NCBI RefSeq assembly: GCF_039531695.1
Contig: NZ_BAAAQN010000002.1
Coordinates: 248,001-312,000 of the forward strand
Length of the DNA stretch: 64,000 nt
DNA from: Catenulispora yoronensis
Lineage (GTDB): Bacteria > Actinomycetota > Actinomycetes > Streptomycetales > Catenulisporaceae
Reading direction: 5' to 3'
A program made the translations under genes and the position numbers. The notes beneath the pieces were generated by a model. It ran no database searches and was not told where the DNA came from. It saw only the letters and a list, made by a program, of their open reading frames with translations. Shown here in pieces: positions 46,219 to 54,518 of this stretch (positions within the stretch are counted from its first letter, which is position 1; each line of letters starts with the position of its first letter).

Positions 46219-47366
46219 TCAACGAATCGCTGGCGCGGTTCTCGAACTACGCCATCTACGGCGCGATGTTCGTGTACCTCATCGCTTTCTTCGCCTATAC
46301 GGCGGAGTGGGTGTTCGGGCGGAAGTCGTCGTTCGTGGTGACGGCGGCCGAGCAGAGCGCTGCCGGGAAGACTGCGGCCGGGAAGAGTGCCGGGGCCCAG
46401 GCCGCGGCCACCGTGCCGGCGCAGGCCGAGGCGCTCGTGGCGGCCGGGGGCCAGGGGGCCGGCGGCGGGCAGGGCGGCGACGCCAAGCCGGTCACGGTCC
46501 CGGACGACCTGTCCGGGCTCGACGAGCTGGACGATCTGGCCGACCTCGACGACCTGCCGGACCTGGACGAGCCGGACCCGGTGATCGACGGCGGCAACCT
46601 GCGCGCCATCACCGCCGGCGGCATCGCGGTCAGCACCACGGTGCTGGCGTTCCTGCTGCACGTGGTCGGCGTGGCCTGCCGCGGCCTGGCCGCGCACCGG
46701 GTGCCGTGGGGCAACCTGTACGAGTTCACGATCGCCGGGTCGGCCGTGGCCATGGCCATCTACGTCGGCCTGCTGTTCCGCAAGAACGCGCGCTGGCTCG
46801 GGGTGTTCGTCACCGGCTTCGTGGTCGTCATCCTCGGCCTGGCCGTGGAGGTGCTCTACAAGGACGCCGAGCAGCTGGTCCCGGCGCTGCACTCGCCGTG
46901 GCTGGTGATCCATGTCGCCGCCGCCGTGCTGTGCTCCGGGGCGTTCACCGTCGCGACCCTGGCCACCGTCTTGTACCTGTTCAAGTCCCGGTACGAGACG
47001 CGGGCCAAGCTCGGCACCGCGAGCCCCGGCTCGATGTGGCGGCGGGTTCCCTCGGCGATGAAGCTGGACCTGGTGGCGTACCGGATCCTGGCGTTCTCGT
47101 TCCCGATCTGGACCTTCACGGTGATCGCCGGCTCGATCTGGGCCGAGCGCGCGTGGGGCCGGTACTGGGGCTGGGACCCAACCGAGACGTGGGCGTTCAT
47201 CACCTGGGTCGTGTACGCCGCCTATCTGCACGCGCGGGCCACGCGCGGCTGGAAGGGGCGCAACGCCTCGATCGTCGCGCTGGTCGGCTACGGCTGCTTC
47301 ATCTTCAACTACTTCGTCGTGTCGATCTTCGTGAACGGGCTGCACTCCTACGCGAATGTGAAGTAG
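46215..47366 (+). CDS. ccsB: CcsA/CcsB-like cytochrome c synthase subunit
   Basis: 383 residues from the GTG in the AAGTGA overlap with resB. It is the haem-handling subunit of System II: the tryptophan-rich WWD-type motif WGRYWGWDPTETWAFITW with flanking histidines is diagnostic. A long acidic/Ala/Gly linker of about 75 residues (DDLSGLDELDDLADLDDLP) is inserted after the first membrane segment, an actinobacterial feature. About eight membrane segments in total. It completes the four-gene maturation operon. Confidence 0.95.
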
Positions 47367-47377
47367 CGCACTGCGAG

Positions 47378-47409
47378 CAGGAACACGGGAACGCAGGAAC
47401 ACGGGAACG
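47378..47409. repeat. 16-bp tandem duplication
   Basis: caggaacacgggaacg occurs twice head-to-tail at 47378 and 47394, 12 bp after the ccsB stop and directly before the terminator stem. Confidence 0.85.
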
Positions 47410-47451
47410 CGGAACGGCCGCTGCATCCAGGGATGCGGCGGCCGTTCCGCG
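47408..47451. terminator. bidirectional hairpin between ccsB and DUF4230 gene
   Basis: A stem of about 20 bp (CGCGGAACGGCCGC ... GCGGCCGTTCCGCG with an inner GCATC/GATGC) lies between two convergent genes and probably ends both transcripts. Confidence 0.85.
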
Positions 47452-47466
47452 TCTGTCTCTCGCGCC

Positions 47467-48171
47467 CTACTTGTAGTTGACGGCGATCGTCCCGGTGAAC
47501 CCGAGCGAGTGCAGCAGTCCTTGCAGCATCTGCGTCGTGTCCTTCTCGGCGATCGTCACCAGCTGGCTCTTGGCCGCGGCTCCGTCGATCTGCTTGGTCG
47601 CCTCCACCAGGAGCGGCTGCACCTGGTTCGGGTCGTTGTTGAAGAGGCGGTCGAACACGCCTTGCTGCTGGCCGATGATGTAGCTCTTGTGCACGTCCAG
47701 CGCGACCGGGTCGAGCACCGGCTTGGGCAGCGTGATGGTGGCGGACAGCCGGTCGGAGGAGACCTGCACCTTGTCCGCGCCCAGGCTGCCGAAGTCGACG
47801 TAGGCGCCGACGGTGCCGTCACCCAGGAAGAACGTGTCGCTGCCGGCCAGGAACGACGGCAGCCAGGAGCTGTTCTGCACCTCGACCACGACCTGGAACT
47901 CGCCGCTGGCCGCTTCGAAGCGCTTGAGCTCGCTGATCGACTTCAACAGCACCGGGCTGCTGCGGATCGTCGTGGTCTCGCCGAACGGGTTCCGTAGGTG
48001 AATCAAGTTCGTGACGGCTCCCAACAAGGTGAACACGACCACGAGCGCCACGGCGCCCAGTCCCCAGCGGACCAGCGTTCCGCGCAGTCCGCGTCCGCTT
48101 TCGGTGCGGACCACGATCTGCGTATGTCCGTCCGAGCTACTCCCGGAAACGGGCTTCTCCCCACCTGTCAC
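47467..48171 (-). CDS. DUF4230 membrane-anchored protein
   Basis: 234 residues. A single N-terminal anchor (LGAVALVVVFTLLGAVTNLI, residues about 38-57) and an outer domain with SPVLLKSISELKRFEAASGEFQVVVEV (in parts) and PKPVLDPVALDVHKSYI match DUF4230. The function is unknown. It is convergent with ccsB. The start is preceded by a short GGAG-like region; leaderless possibilities exist. Confidence 0.85.
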   Translation of the reverse strand: MTGGEKPVSGSSSDGHTQIVVRTESGRGLRGTLVRWGLGAVALVVVFTLLGAVTNLIHLRNPFGETTTIRSSPVLLKSISELKRFEAASGEFQVVVEVQNSSWLPSFLAGSDTFFLGDGTVGAYVDFGSLGADKVQVSSDRLSATITLPKPVLDPVALDVHKSYIIGQQQGVFDRLFNNDPNQVQPLLVEATKQIDGAAAKSQLVTIAEKDTTQMLQGLLHSLGFTGTIAVNYK

Positions 48172-48203
48172 AGTGACCCCCTAACGCAGTTATCTTAAGA
48201 CCT

Positions 48204-48428
48204 ATGGCGGCAATCGGCGGGCGATCGAGAAAGCGTTACGACGACGATGACCGGGGCAGACGCGGCTCCCGGGGGAGCGGCTGCGTCTGGTACGCGCTCA
48301 TCCTCCTCGTGGTGATGTTGATCTTGTCCCTGATGTTCGGGGGCTTCCACAAAGGCCACCTCCATCCGAATGGGCAGCGCCCGCCTTCTGTGTCGGGGAT
48401 TGCTCCCTTCCCGGCGCCGGTTGTCTGA
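48204..48428 (+). CDS. small hypothetical membrane protein
   Basis: 74 residues: an Arg/Asp-rich N-tail (GGRSRKRYDDDDRGRRGS), one membrane segment (CVWYALILLVVMLILSLMF) and a His/Pro tail. A TATCTT lies 9 bp before the ATG, suggesting a short-leader or leaderless mRNA. It sits between the divergent DUF4230 gene and the large acidic protein. An overlapping minus-strand open frame of similar length has no such promoter. A plausible but unverified gene. Confidence 0.5.
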   Translation: MAAIGGRSRKRYDDDDRGRRGSRGSGCVWYALILLVVMLILSLMFGGFHKGHLHPNGQRPPSVSGIAPFPAPVV

Positions 48429-48440
48429 GAGCATGAGACG

Positions 48441-49868
48441 GTGAGACCCAAGCCGCGCCGTCAGCCCCACCACTCCTCGCGTCCCGGTACCCCGAACCGG
48501 CGGGCGCATCCCCCCTCCCCGGCGCGGCATCCGGAGCTGCCCCCGGAGTTCGAGCAGCTCTTTGACGCGCTGGACGAGGTGTACGGCGATCCGCGCACCG
48601 TGCGCACGCCGCTGGACGCCGAGCTGTGGGCCTCGGCGTTCCTCGGCGGCCTGTGGACCGCGGCGCTCCAGCAGGACGACGAGCCCGAGGGCGCCGAGCT
48701 GGGCCTGGTCGAGGTGTTGGAGCTGGTCGGCTCGCCGCGCACCCAGGCGGTGCTGTGCGCGGTGGCCTCGGTCGCCTCGCCGGCGGTGGCCGGCCGGGCA
48801 GCGGAGGCCTCGGAGCGCCTGTTCCGCAAGGGGGTGCGCCGTCCGGACTGGTACGGCGCGGCCCTGCAGCCGGTGGAGTTCCTGGAGGGCTGGTCGGTCT
48901 CCGACGTCTTCGCCGACGGCGAGCTGCTGATCGCGGCCTTCAAGCGGGGCAAGGACAAATACGCCTTCACCGCCACGGTGGCCAACAACGCCCAGGGCAG
49001 CGTCGTGGAGGTGCTGCTGGTCGACCCGGCGGATCTGCCGGACATCCTGGCCGAGATCCGCGCCGAGTTCGCCGAGGCGGCCGAGGGGGTGTTCTCCCTG
49101 GACCGGATCGAGGCCGGGGAGCTGCGCCGGCGGCTGGAGCCGGCGGTGCTGGAGACGGTGGTCGACGAGGACGAGTTCGACGGCGGCCCGGACGACCTGG
49201 AGCCGGACGAGGACGAGGACGAAGACGAGGAGGGCGGCGAGGACGGCGAGGACGAGGAGTCGGACGACGACCTCGACGAGATCGAGGACCTGGAGGATTT
49301 CGAGGACTTCGAGGACTTCGGCGGCGATCTGGACGACCTCGACGAGGAGGACGACGAGGGCGACGACTTCGCCGCGCTGCGGGCGCTGATGCTCTCCCGC
49401 CTGGCCGTGCTCCCGGAGCCGGCCGAGCTGCCCGGCGGCGCCGACTTCGGCTACGACCTCGACGACCTGCCGACTCTGCTGGACGAGTTCGCCGCCTGCG
49501 ACGAGGCGCGCAGCCTGCCGTATCCGGCGATCGTGCGGGAGTGGGGCGAGGTCTTCGCCCGCCTCAGCCTGACCGAGTTCGCCGGGGATCCGCCGCTGTA
49601 CGGTCCGGAGAAGTTCGACACACTGATCAATGTGCTGATCCCGGCCCGGGTGAACGCCGACGACGCCCAGCTGGAGCTGCTGGAGCCGGTCGCGATGGCC
49701 TGGGCGCGGTGGTCCACGCGGCGGGTCGGGCTGGCCGAGCCGGTGGTCGACTACCTGGTGCAGGAGCTCCAGGAGAGTTTCGAGGACTTCCCGGAGGCGT
49801 ACGGGGATCCGGTGTTCACCATGGACCGGCACATGTTCGGGTTCACCATGCAGTCCACGGCGGGCTGA
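48441..49868 (+). CDS. large protein with extremely acidic linker, function unknown
   Basis: 475 residues from GTG. Residues about 1-30 are basic (PKPRRQPHHSSRPGTPNRR); two helical domains (about 35-225 and 325-475) flank a central stretch of about 90 residues that is nearly all Asp/Glu/Gly (about 245-310). Pieces such as FEQLFDALDEVYGDPRTVRTPLDAELWAS and RVGLAEPVVDYLVQELQESF (in parts) are well formed. I do not recognise the family; homologues seem widespread in actinomycetes. The stop is inside a tandem repeat. Confidence 0.7.
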   Translation: MRPKPRRQPHHSSRPGTPNRRAHPPSPARHPELPPEFEQLFDALDEVYGDPRTVRTPLDAELWASAFLGGLWTAALQQDDEPEGAELGLVEVLELVGSPRTQAVLCAVASVASPAVAGRAAEASERLFRKGVRRPDWYGAALQPVEFLEGWSVSDVFADGELLIAAFKRGKDKYAFTATVANNAQGSVVEVLLVDPADLPDILAEIRAEFAEAAEGVFSLDRIEAGELRRRLEPAVLETVVDEDEFDGGPDDLEPDEDEDEDEEGGEDGEDEESDDDLDEIEDLEDFEDFEDFGGDLDDLDEEDDEGDDFAALRALMLSRLAVLPEPAELPGGADFGYDLDDLPTLLDEFAACDEARSLPYPAIVREWGEVFARLSLTEFAGDPPLYGPEKFDTLINVLIPARVNADDAQLELLEPVAMAWARWSTRRVGLAEPVVDYLVQELQESFEDFPEAYGDPVFTMDRHMFGFTMQSTAG

Positions 49869-49960
49869 GGCGGGCCGAGGCAAGCTGAGCCGGGCCGAGC
49901 CGAGGCAAGCTGAGCCGGGCCGAGCCGAGGCAAGCTGAGGTGGGCTGAGTCAAGCTGAGG
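49862..49960. repeat. 25-bp tandem repeat (x3 to 4) containing a stop codon
   Basis: Full 25-bp units begin at 49874, 49899 and 49924, each with caagctgag near the middle; a partial fourth follows and a partial first copy reaches the TGA of the preceding gene. Confidence 0.8.
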
Positions 49961-49968
49961 GGCGGGGC

Positions 49969-50391
49969 TCAGCTCTCCGGCCGGTCCTTGCGCAGCTGCT
50001 CGCCGAGCCGCCGCAGGAACTCCGGGTCGTCGTCCGGCGGCACCGCCCATTCGCCGGGCGTGACGCCGCCCCGGGCCGTCCCGCTCCGGACCCCGCGTCC
50101 GCGGGTGTCGACGACGCGCGGGCGGGCCTGGTGCGTCCCGCCGCGGCTCAGCGAGCCGAACAGGCCGGCCCCGCTGTCGGTGGCCCGGCGCCGGGGTTCG
50201 TGCGGCTGGCCGGCCCGGCCGCTGAGGATCCACATCAGCGCCCCGAAATACGGCACCGCGATCAGCACCGCCCAGACCGGTTTGGGCAGCAGCCGGACGT
50301 ACGGACGGGGAGTGAGCAGGCAGTCGACCCAGGCAAAGATCGCCAGCGCGATCGGGATCAGCCACTGGACCACGAAACGGAGCACCGCCAC
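49969..50391 (-). CDS. PLDc_N (phospholipase D N-terminal-like) membrane protein
   Basis: 140 residues. Two membrane segments (FVVQWLIPIALAIFAWVDCLL and PKPVWAVLIAVPYFGALMWIL) with RPYVRLLPKP between them form the short PLDc_N domain that also begins cardiolipin synthases. Here the catalytic domain is absent; the C-terminal half is a disordered cytosolic tail. Stand-alone PLDc_N proteins are common in actinobacteria and of unknown role. Confidence 0.75.
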   Translation of the reverse strand: MAVLRFVVQWLIPIALAIFAWVDCLLTPRPYVRLLPKPVWAVLIAVPYFGALMWILSGRAGQPHEPRRRATDSGAGLFGSLSRGGTHQARPRVVDTRGRGVRSGTARGGVTPGEWAVPPDDDPEFLRRLGEQLRKDRPES

Positions 50392-50494
50392 CCTCCCAGG
50401 AACTCGGGGGTTCTAACGTTTCAACAGTAACGGCGAACCACGCTCTGCGGGACCGGTACCGGGGTCTTCCCACCCCTGGCACATACTGGTGACC

Positions 50495-51976
50495 ATGGCC
50501 TACGACGATCTGCGCTCCTTCCTGAAAGCCCTCGAACGGCGAGGGCAGCTCAAGCGTGTCCGCGCAGAAGTCGATCCGCATCTGGAGGTCGGGGAGATCA
50601 CCGATCGGGTGCAGAAGGCGCCTCGGGGCGATCATCATGCCAATGCCGCGCTGCTGTTCGAGAACGTGCGCGGCGCTCGTACCCCGGACGGCGAGCCGAT
50701 CCCGCTGGCGATGAACGTCTTCGGGACCGAGGAGCGGCTGTGCCTGGCGCTGGGGCTGAAGGACCTGGACGAGATCGGGGAGCGGATCGGCGGCCTGCTC
50801 AAGCCGGAGCTGCCGCAGGGGGTCTCCGGGCTGCGCGACGCCCTGGGCAAGGCCGCGCAGCTGAAGTCGGTGCCGCCCAAGCACGTCAAGAAGGCGCCGG
50901 TGCAGGAGGTGGTGCTGACCGGTGACGACGTCGATCTGGAGCGGCTGCCGGCGCTGCACACCTGGCCGGACGACGGCGGCGCGTTCTTCAACCTGGGGCT
51001 GACCCACACCAAGCACCCGGAGACCGGTGGCCGGAACCTGGGCCTGTACCGGCTTCAGCGCCAGGATCGGCGCACCATCTCGATGCACTGGCAGATCCAC
51101 AAGGACTCCACCAACCACTACGCGGTCGCGCAGCGGCGCGGTGAGCGGCTGCCGGTGGCCGTGGCCTTCGGCTGCCCGCCGGCCGTGACCTACGCGGCCA
51201 CCGCGCCGCTGCCCTCGGACATCGACGAGTACCTGTTCGCCGGGTTCATCCAGGGCAAGCGGGTGGAGCTGGTGGACTGCAAGACGGTGCCGCTCCAGGT
51301 GCCGGCGCAGGCCGAGGTGGTGCTCGAGGGCTGGCTGGAGCCCGGCGTGACGCTGCCCGAGGGGCCGTTCGGGGACCATACCGGGTTCTACACGCCGGTG
51401 GAGCCGTTCCCGGCGCTGACGGTGACCGCGGTGACGATGCGGGAGCGGCCGCTGTTCCAGTCGATCGTGGTCGGGCGGCCCCCGACCGAGGACGGGCCGC
51501 TGGGCAAGGCCACCGAGCGGTTCTTCCTGCCGCTGCTGAAGGTGATCATCCCGGACCTGGTGGACTACTCGCTGCCGGAGGCCGGGGGCTTCCACAACTG
51601 CGCGATCGTGTCGATCGACAAGCGCTATCCCAAGCACGCGCAGAAGGTGATGCACGCGATCTGGGGTGCGCACCTGATGTCGTTGACCAAGCTGATCATC
51701 GTGGTCGACGCCGATTGTGATGTTCACGATTACGCCGAGGTGGCGTGGCGCGCGTTCGGGAATGTGGACTACGGTCGCGACCTCACTGTGGTCGAGGGGG
51801 TGGTGGACCACCTGGACCACGCCTCCTATCAGCAGTTCTACGGTGGCAAGGCGGGGATCGACGCCACCCGCAAGCTTCCGGAGGAGGGCTACCATCGCGG
51901 CTGGCCCGAGATGATCACCTCCGATCCCATGACCGCCGCGAAGGTCGACCGCCGCTGGAAGGAATACGGCTTCTGA
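50495..51976 (+). CDS. mqnL: UbiD-like menaquinone decarboxylase (SCO4490 family)
   Basis: 493 residues from ATG (MAYDDLRSFLKALERRG). It is the decarboxylase of the late futalosine branch, acting after prenylation of the naphthoate and dependent on prenylated FMN supplied by the UbiX homologue. Signatures: MNVFGTEERLCLALGLKDLDEIGERIG (in parts), WPDDGGAFFNLGLTHTKHPETGGRNLGLYRLQ, and the E-x-P-F-GDHTGFYTP loop. Its stop TGA overlaps the ATG of the prenyltransferase gene. Confidence 0.93.
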   Translation: MAYDDLRSFLKALERRGQLKRVRAEVDPHLEVGEITDRVQKAPRGDHHANAALLFENVRGARTPDGEPIPLAMNVFGTEERLCLALGLKDLDEIGERIGGLLKPELPQGVSGLRDALGKAAQLKSVPPKHVKKAPVQEVVLTGDDVDLERLPALHTWPDDGGAFFNLGLTHTKHPETGGRNLGLYRLQRQDRRTISMHWQIHKDSTNHYAVAQRRGERLPVAVAFGCPPAVTYAATAPLPSDIDEYLFAGFIQGKRVELVDCKTVPLQVPAQAEVVLEGWLEPGVTLPEGPFGDHTGFYTPVEPFPALTVTAVTMRERPLFQSIVVGRPPTEDGPLGKATERFFLPLLKVIIPDLVDYSLPEAGGFHNCAIVSIDKRYPKHAQKVMHAIWGAHLMSLTKLIIVVDADCDVHDYAEVAWRAFGNVDYGRDLTVVEGVVDHLDHASYQQFYGGKAGIDATRKLPEEGYHRGWPEMITSDPMTAAKVDRRWKEYGF

Positions 51977-53046
51977 TGTCCACTGCCCCTGTGGAACCCA
52001 CTGGCACCGGGCCTGCCGCTGAGCCGGCCGGTACCGGGTCTGCCGCCGAGCCCACTGGCACCGGGTCCGCCGCCGGGCCCACTGGCACCGGGCCTGCTGG
52101 CAGCGGGCCTGCCGCCGAGCCCACTGGTACCACCCGCGAGGTCAACGAGGCCCCGGAGACCGCGCACGGCCTGGTCGGGGGCACCCGGGCCTTCCTGCGC
52201 CTGGTGCTGATCGAGCACTCGGTCTTCGCGCTGCCGTTCGCCTACATCAGTGCGCTGTGGGCGATGTCCGAGGCCACCGGGCATGTGAACTGGGCCAAGC
52301 TGCTCATCATCACCGTGGCCATGGTCGGGGCCCGGACCTTCGCCATGGCGATGAACCGGATCATCGACCGGGAGATCGACGCCCGGAACCCGCGGACGCA
52401 GATGCGGGAGCTGGTGACCGGGGCGGTGTCGGTGCGTACGGCCTACCTGGGGGCGCTGGCCGCGCTGGCGGTGTTCCTGTCGGCCGCGGCTCTGCTGAAC
52501 CCGCTGTCGCTGGTTCTGGCGCCGGTGGCGGTGGTGCCGCTGGTGCTGTATCCGTACGGGAAGCGTTTCACGAACTACCCGCACGCGATTCTGGGCATCG
52601 CGCAGGCCATCGGTCCGATCGGGGCGTGGATCGGCGTCACCGGGCAGTGGTCCTGGCAGGCGACGCTGCTCGGGCTGGCGGTGGGTTTCTGGATCGGGGG
52701 GTTCGACCTGATCTTCGCCTGTCAGGATGTGGCCGCGGACCGGGTGATCGGCGTGAAGTCGGTGCCGGCGCGGTTCGGCATTGCCGCTGCGTTGCGGGCG
52801 TCGGTGGTGACGCATGTGATCACGCTTGGGTTGTTGGTCTGGTTCGGTGTGGTGGCGGACGGCGGGGCGTTCTGGTTCGTGGGCGTGGCTGTGGTCGCTG
52901 GGGCTTTCTGGTACGAGCATTCGCTGGTGAAGCCGGATGATTTGTCGAAGGTGAATCGGGCGTTCTTCACTACCAATGGGTTTGTGGGGATCTCGCTGTT
53001 CTGCTTTGCGTTGGTGGACTTGATCGTTGGTGGGTTGGGGGTCTGA
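51976..53046 (+). CDS. mqnP: UbiA-like prenyltransferase MqnP
   Basis: 356 residues; the ATG overlaps the preceding stop (TGATG). The Asp-rich motifs are NRIIDREIDARNPRTQM and DLIFACQDVAADR, both typical of UbiA prenyltransferases. About eight membrane segments. It attaches the polyprenyl tail to 1,4-dihydroxy-6-naphthoate. The first about 50 residues are a Pro/Thr/Gly/Ala repeat absent in most homologues. Codon use turns T-richer after about 52.75 kb. The stop is inside a short repeat. Confidence 0.92.
   Translation: MSTAPVEPTGTGPAAEPAGTGSAAEPTGTGSAAGPTGTGPAGSGPAAEPTGTTREVNEAPETAHGLVGGTRAFLRLVLIEHSVFALPFAYISALWAMSEATGHVNWAKLLIITVAMVGARTFAMAMNRIIDREIDARNPRTQMRELVTGAVSVRTAYLGALAALAVFLSAAALLNPLSLVLAPVAVVPLVLYPYGKRFTNYPHAILGIAQAIGPIGAWIGVTGQWSWQATLLGLAVGFWIGGFDLIFACQDVAADRVIGVKSVPARFGIAAALRASVVTHVITLGLLVWFGVVADGGAFWFVGVAVVAGAFWYEHSLVKPDDLSKVNRAFFTTNGFVGISLFCFALVDLIVGGLGV
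51997..52131 (+). repeat. 27-bp in-frame repeats encoding PTGTGPAAE
   Basis: Four to five copies of a 27-bp unit encode the nonapeptide PTGTG(P/S)AAE at the N-terminus of MqnP. One copy is longer (PTGTGPAGSGPAAE). The unit length is a multiple of three, so the frame is kept. Confidence 0.8.
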
Positions 53047-53064
53047 GGGGCGGGAGTCTGAGGG
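53041..53064. repeat. 15-bp duplication containing the mqnP stop codon
   Basis: gtctgaggg recurs 15 bp apart at 53041 and 53056. The first copy contains the TGA that ends mqnP. Confidence 0.6.
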
Positions 53065-53077
53065 CTAGTCGGTCTGG

Positions 53078-53100
53078 TTTACCTTGGGTATACTTCCGGT
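53078..53100 (+). promoter_or_regulatory. toxin-antitoxin promoter with leaderless start
   Basis: TATACT at 53089-53094 is an excellent -10 placed 6 bp before the ATG, so translation probably starts at the first mRNA base. TACC-n14-GGTA around it is a loose palindrome that might serve as operator. No clear -35 is seen. Confidence 0.55.
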
Positions 53101-53322
53101 ATGACGACCACGACGATGAAGGTGACCACCCGCAACCGGGATCGGCTCGCGGCCATAGCGACGTCCGAGCTGGGCGGGGCCAGTCTCGACGGCGCGTTGG
53201 AGGTGCTGCTGTTCGAACACGAGTCGTTCGCCGCGCTGGCCCGGCTGTCGGAGGACGAGTTGGCCGGGATGCGGGCCGAGGCCGAGGAGTTGGCCGAGGC
53301 CGACGTCGCGGTGCACGGATGA
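53101..53322 (+). CDS. antitoxin of MazF-like toxin
   Basis: 73 residues. The N-terminus MKVTTRNRDRLAAIATSELGGASLDGAL resembles ribbon-helix-helix antitoxin starts (in parts); the rest is an acidic helix (FAALARLSEDELAGMRAEAEELAEADV). The gene overlaps the toxin by 4 bp (ATGA), the classic arrangement of type II pairs. The C-terminal half should bind and block the toxin. Confidence 0.8.
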   Translation: MTTTTMKVTTRNRDRLAAIATSELGGASLDGALEVLLFEHESFAALARLSEDELAGMRAEAEELAEADVAVHG

Positions 53323-53654
53323 GCCAGACCATCACGCCGTGGTCGGTGTGGTGGATGAACTTCGATCCGCAGGCCGGGCGGGAGCAGGGTGGGCGGCGGC
53401 CGGCCATTGTGGTTGGTTCGCGCTTTGCTTGTGCGCTGCCCAATGGGTTGGTGCTGGTTGTGCCGTGTACCAGTACTGATCGTGGGTTGCCGTTCCAGCC
53501 CCGGGTGGAGTTGGGTGGGCGGCCTGGGTTTGCGATGTGCGATCAGGTCAAGGCGTTGTCGCGGGGGCGGATTGTGAATCCGCATCGGGGTGCGTTGACC
53601 GGTGCGGAGATTGAGCGGATCAAGTTTGTGTTGCGGCGGATGCTCGATGTTTGA
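53319..53654 (+). CDS. PemK/MazF-type endoribonuclease toxin
   Basis: 111 residues. MazF signatures: SVWWMNFDPQAGREQGGRRPAIVV, the VVPCTSTDRGLPF strand, and MCDQVKALSRGRI. The conserved Arg (QGGRRPA) and Thr/Ser in PCTSTDR are the expected catalytic positions. It cleaves mRNA at short motifs when freed from the antitoxin. T-rich codon use is shared with its neighbours. The stop codon lies in a T/G-rich repeat. Confidence 0.92.
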   Translation: MSQTITPWSVWWMNFDPQAGREQGGRRPAIVVGSRFACALPNGLVLVVPCTSTDRGLPFQPRVELGGRPGFAMCDQVKALSRGRIVNPHRGALTGAEIERIKFVLRRMLDV

Positions 53655-53760
53655 TGGTTTTTGATGTTTTTGATGTTCGGGATGTTTTTGATGTTGTCTT
53701 GCGTTTTTGATGTTGGTTGATGATTTTGATGTTGTTTTGTGGTTTTTGGTGTGTGTGGCT
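53644..53760. repeat. T/G-rich tandem repeat with TTTTTGATGTT units
   Basis: Starting at the mazF stop, TTTTTGATGTT or its close variant recurs at 53658, 53667, 53685, 53704 and 53724. The stretch is far less GC-rich than the rest of the window and has no gene. Confidence 0.8.
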
Positions 53761-53811
53761 TGGCGAGTAAAAGGGTGGACCAGCCGACGGCGGCTGGGGC
53801 ACTCTGTGACG

Positions 53812-54459
53812 ATGGTCTCCTTCTCGCAGCTCCTCCTCGTCGCGGGCGCGGCGTTGGTTTTCGCGCTTGTGCCGGGTCCGGCGGTGGTGTTCGTCGTTAC
53901 CCGCTCCGTGGACCAGAATCGGCGCGCCGGTATGGCGTCCGGGCTGGGTGTGGCGGTCGGCAACTGGGTCTTGGTGGTTGGCGCGGCCTATGGGTTGTCG
54001 GCGTTGTTGGCTACTTCCACTGCCGCGTACAACGTGGTCCGATTCACCGGCGCGGCCTACCTGATCTACCTCGGCGTCCGGCGTCTGCTGGACCGGCGCA
54101 CTACGTTCGAGGCCGATGCGGCTCCTGCGCAGCCGCTGCGCCGCCTGTTCGGGCAGGGGACTCTGGTCGGCTTGCTGAATCCGAAGGCGGCGCTGTTCTT
54201 CTTCTCGTTCCTGCCGCAGTTCGTGGTCGGCGGGCATGGCTCCGTGGCGACGCAGATGATGGTGCTGGGCACGCTCGTGGTCGGGATTACGTTGCTGAGC
54301 GACTGCGGTTACGCGGCTCTGGCTGGGGGCGTGGGGCAGGCGCTGCTGCGTAAGCCGAAGGTGGTGCGGCGGCAGCAGATCGTGGCGGGGTGTGTCTACA
54401 TAGGGCTGGGTGTGGTGGCGGCGATGACCGGTCCGAGCACCGCGAAGGCGAGTACCTGA
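53812..54459 (+). CDS. LysE-family amino acid exporter
   Basis: 215 residues from ATG (MVSFSQLLLVAGAAL); a GTG two codons upstream is possible. About six membrane segments. LysE/RhtB motifs: ALVPGPAVVFVVTRSVDQN, FTGAAYLIYLGVRRLLDRR, and GLLNPKAALFFFSFLPQFV. It exports amino acids or similar metabolites. It lies between the toxin pair and ubiX with no functional tie. G-rich sequence follows its stop. Confidence 0.9.
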   Translation: MVSFSQLLLVAGAALVFALVPGPAVVFVVTRSVDQNRRAGMASGLGVAVGNWVLVVGAAYGLSALLATSTAAYNVVRFTGAAYLIYLGVRRLLDRRTTFEADAAPAQPLRRLFGQGTLVGLLNPKAALFFFSFLPQFVVGGHGSVATQMMVLGTLVVGITLLSDCGYAALAGGVGQALLRKPKVVRRQQIVAGCVYIGLGVVAAMTGPSTAKAST

Positions 54460-54460
54460 C

Positions 54461-54492
54461 GGGGTTCGGCTGGGGGACTTGGGGACAGGGGG
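54461..54492 (+). other. potential G-quadruplex before the ubiX-like gene
   Basis: Four runs of G (4, 5, 4 and 5 bases) with loops of 7, 4 and 3 bases lie on the coding strand about 27 bp before the start codon. This fits the usual quadruplex rule and would sit in the 5' leader. Confidence 0.5.
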
Positions 54493-54518
54493 ACTGAGGA
54501 CTGAGGGACAATGGGGGC

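Noticed and set aside
48236..48451. A 71-codon frame antisense to the small gene at 48204
   Set aside because: No promoter or ribosome site; the plus-strand frame has a membrane segment and a -10 box.
53620..54237. A 205-codon minus-strand frame through the T/G repeat and lysE
   Set aside because: Antisense to a clear LysE gene; the repeat gives it Thr/Ser/Lys-rich ends that imitate a protein.
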